Shown one piece after another: positions 20,204 through 21,523 of a DNA stretch of 21,523 nucleotides. Source of the DNA: Rhizopus sp. PT2906. Its lineage: Eukaryota; Mucoromycota; Mucoromycetes; Mucorales; Rhizopodaceae. The notes under the pieces were generated by a model. The model was not told the DNA's origin, searched no databases, and worked only from the letters and a program-made list of their open reading frames with translations. The stretch covers positions 1 through 21,523 of the forward strand of contig JAMYHX010000613.1 in NCBI GenBank assembly GCA_025529335.1, read 5' to 3'. Position numbers and translations under genes: made by a program. The number at the start of each line of letters is the position of its first letter. The first letter of the stretch is position 1.

Positions 20204-21523
20204 TTAAGTTCTACATTCCAAGAAATTGGCCATCATAGCAATAACAAAGTTCATGACTGAACCGGGAAAACTCACGGTTTGGAAAACTTGACGAAGGTAA
20301 TCCAAATTGACCTGGTTATAAGTTTTTTTCCTGGTCAAGGAGCAAAGCAAGAGATGTTTTATGGACATCCCTAGAGGAATGGGCGTTTTCCATAATGATT
20401 TGGGTTATCATGCTATTTTCAGCAATATAACGGCCAGGAATGAATCCAAGTTGTTACTGATTGATAATATGCTTGCAGGTTTTTGTAAATCTCTCATTAA
20501 TAATTCTAGTAAACACCTTAGCATCTGTGCTAACAAAGGAGATTGGAGGATAGTTCTTCAGATGAGAGTGGCCGCTCCTTTTGGAGAGGAGAGACATAAC
20601 AGATTCATTCAATGACAATGGAAAAAGACTACGTTGAAGTGCGTCATTATAAGGTTCGTGTATAATCGGGTGAAATAATGAGTGCAGTATAAGTAAGTTC
20701 AGGATTTTGTAAGGCAGACTGTCGCTCTCTGGACTGCTTTGCTTGGTGACCGCTGGCTATGTTGGATAATCTTTTCTAATGTTATCGGAGCGGACAGAGC
20801 ATCGTGCTGATTTTCCATAAGGCGTAAGCTCTCTGGTAGGTGTATCAGAAGTTGGTCTATAACTAGTTCATCTACTGGATTAGGTGAGTACAGATGGCTA
20901 TAGAAATATTCAGTGGCGGTCTGCCTGTTTGCTTGATCGAGACATGGATTACTGCTCTCAGGATGATACGAAGCAGGAATATAGCGTTGAAATTCTCGTG
21001 ATTTGTTCAAATATTTGATAGATTCAGATGCTTTCTCACTTTGTTCCAATCAAACTCTCCCTGCTTCGAGGCTCTCACTTTCAGCTATTTCGTTTTAGAG
21101 ACTACCTATTTGTGTTTCAATGCTCGGCAACGGCAAAGACAAAATGCTGTAATGCTTGTATTGACGAAGCATGCGATCCCACTTGTCTTGTAACTTACTC
21201 AACTGGCTTATTCTCCAATTAGCCTGGCGAAGCTGGAAGTGTTGGACAACGAGTTCTTTGCTACATCTTCAGTCATAAGGAAATTATAGAGAGATAAAAT
21301 TAAACCTCAGCGAGAGAAGCCATATGGAACTGTGCTTGTGTTTAGTGAGCATAAATTCGTGAATATAAACGGAATCTTTCACTTTCAGAGATCAAACACA
21401 GCTAGTACTTGCACGGTAATACATCACACTCACAGAATAATGTGAATACTAGGAAAAGGAGGATGAACAAGATACCGTCATTGTGATCATCTACCTCATT
21501 AGGGACATAACAGTCTTTGACCT
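20204..21523 (-). mobile_element. Degenerate LINE (non-LTR retrotransposon) ORF2 fragment
   Basis: Reading the minus strand from right to left, the order of LINE ORF2 parts is kept. About 21523-21450 reads DCYVPNEVDDHNDGILFI, possibly the end of the endonuclease domain. A linker follows with LQDKWDRMLRQY and LPLPSIETQIGSL. Then comes ATEYFYSHLYSPNP and an APITLEKII block, then SPESDSLPYKILNLLILH (usually SPGxDGLPYE). The RT fingers follow: SLLSKRSGHSHLKNYPPISF, TDAKVFTRIINERF, QLGFIPGRYIAEN and LLDQEK/TYNQV (normally F-x-D-x-EKAYD). Stops at about 21087-21085 and 21053-21051, another after IINQ, and at least two frameshifts (near 20735 and in an A7 run near 20322) show it is dead. The catalytic YADD part is missing; the left end meets the TA microsatellite, and the right end runs off the window. 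Confidence 0.82.

Noticed and set aside
20361..20615. Plus-strand 84-codon frame
   Set aside because: It is antisense to the reverse-transcriptase fragment, whose minus-strand motifs are unmistakable.
1..21523. tRNA, rRNA, CRISPR array, bacterial operon or phage structure
   Set aside because: No T-loop-like consensus, rRNA block, regular spaced repeat or prokaryotic gene organisation was seen; the spliced genes show eukaryotic nuclear DNA.

Overview
The window looks like nuclear DNA of an early-diverging filamentous fungus, most likely Mucoromycota (Mucorales-like). It is AT-rich. The genes are cut by many short introns (about 50-95 nt, mostly GTAAG/GTATA donors and TAG/CAG/AAG acceptors), and poly-T/poly-A and TA tracts fill the spacers. 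The encoded proteins match eukaryotic, fungal-type families. No operon structure, ribosome binding sites, CRISPR array, rRNA or tRNA was recognised. All exon joins were made by eye from reading frame, splice dinucleotides and family conservation.

Layout. Positions 1-3994 (minus): the N-terminal four fifths of RAD50, 14 exons, running off the left edge. 4231-5995 (minus): a complete DHH1/DDX6 DEAD-box RNA helicase. 6100-6451 (minus): a short coding-like stretch with a possible signal peptide and a broken frame, directly after the next gene. 6444-8384 (minus): a kelch-repeat single-pass membrane protein. 8385-12054: a 3.7 kb spacer with no intact recognisable gene but with several decayed coding patches. 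12055-13669 (plus): a mucin-like Ser/Thr/Pro-rich single-pass surface protein. 14435-16419 (plus): cystathionine gamma-synthase (STR2-type). 16955-18364 (minus): a PKA-like AGC protein kinase. 18365-20203: AT-rich spacer. 20204-21523 (minus): remains of a LINE-type non-LTR retrotransposon (reverse-transcriptase N-terminal half and upstream linker), with stops and frameshifts.

The genes do not form one pathway. RAD50 is DNA double-strand-break repair, DHH1 is mRNA decapping and translational repression, STR2 is transsulfuration, and the kinase is probably cAMP-type signalling. Two neighbours (kelch and mucin-like) are both type I surface proteins with cytoplasmic tails, and they flank the gene-poor spacer head to head. 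That is suggestive but not evidence of joint function.

I did not find a convincing new multi-gene system. The points most worth a second look are the frame-broken small secreted-protein candidate at 6100-6451, the decayed gene patches between 8.7 and 11.5 kb, an alternative upstream start that would give the kinase a membrane segment, and a DHH1 intron that leaves the frame open if retained.
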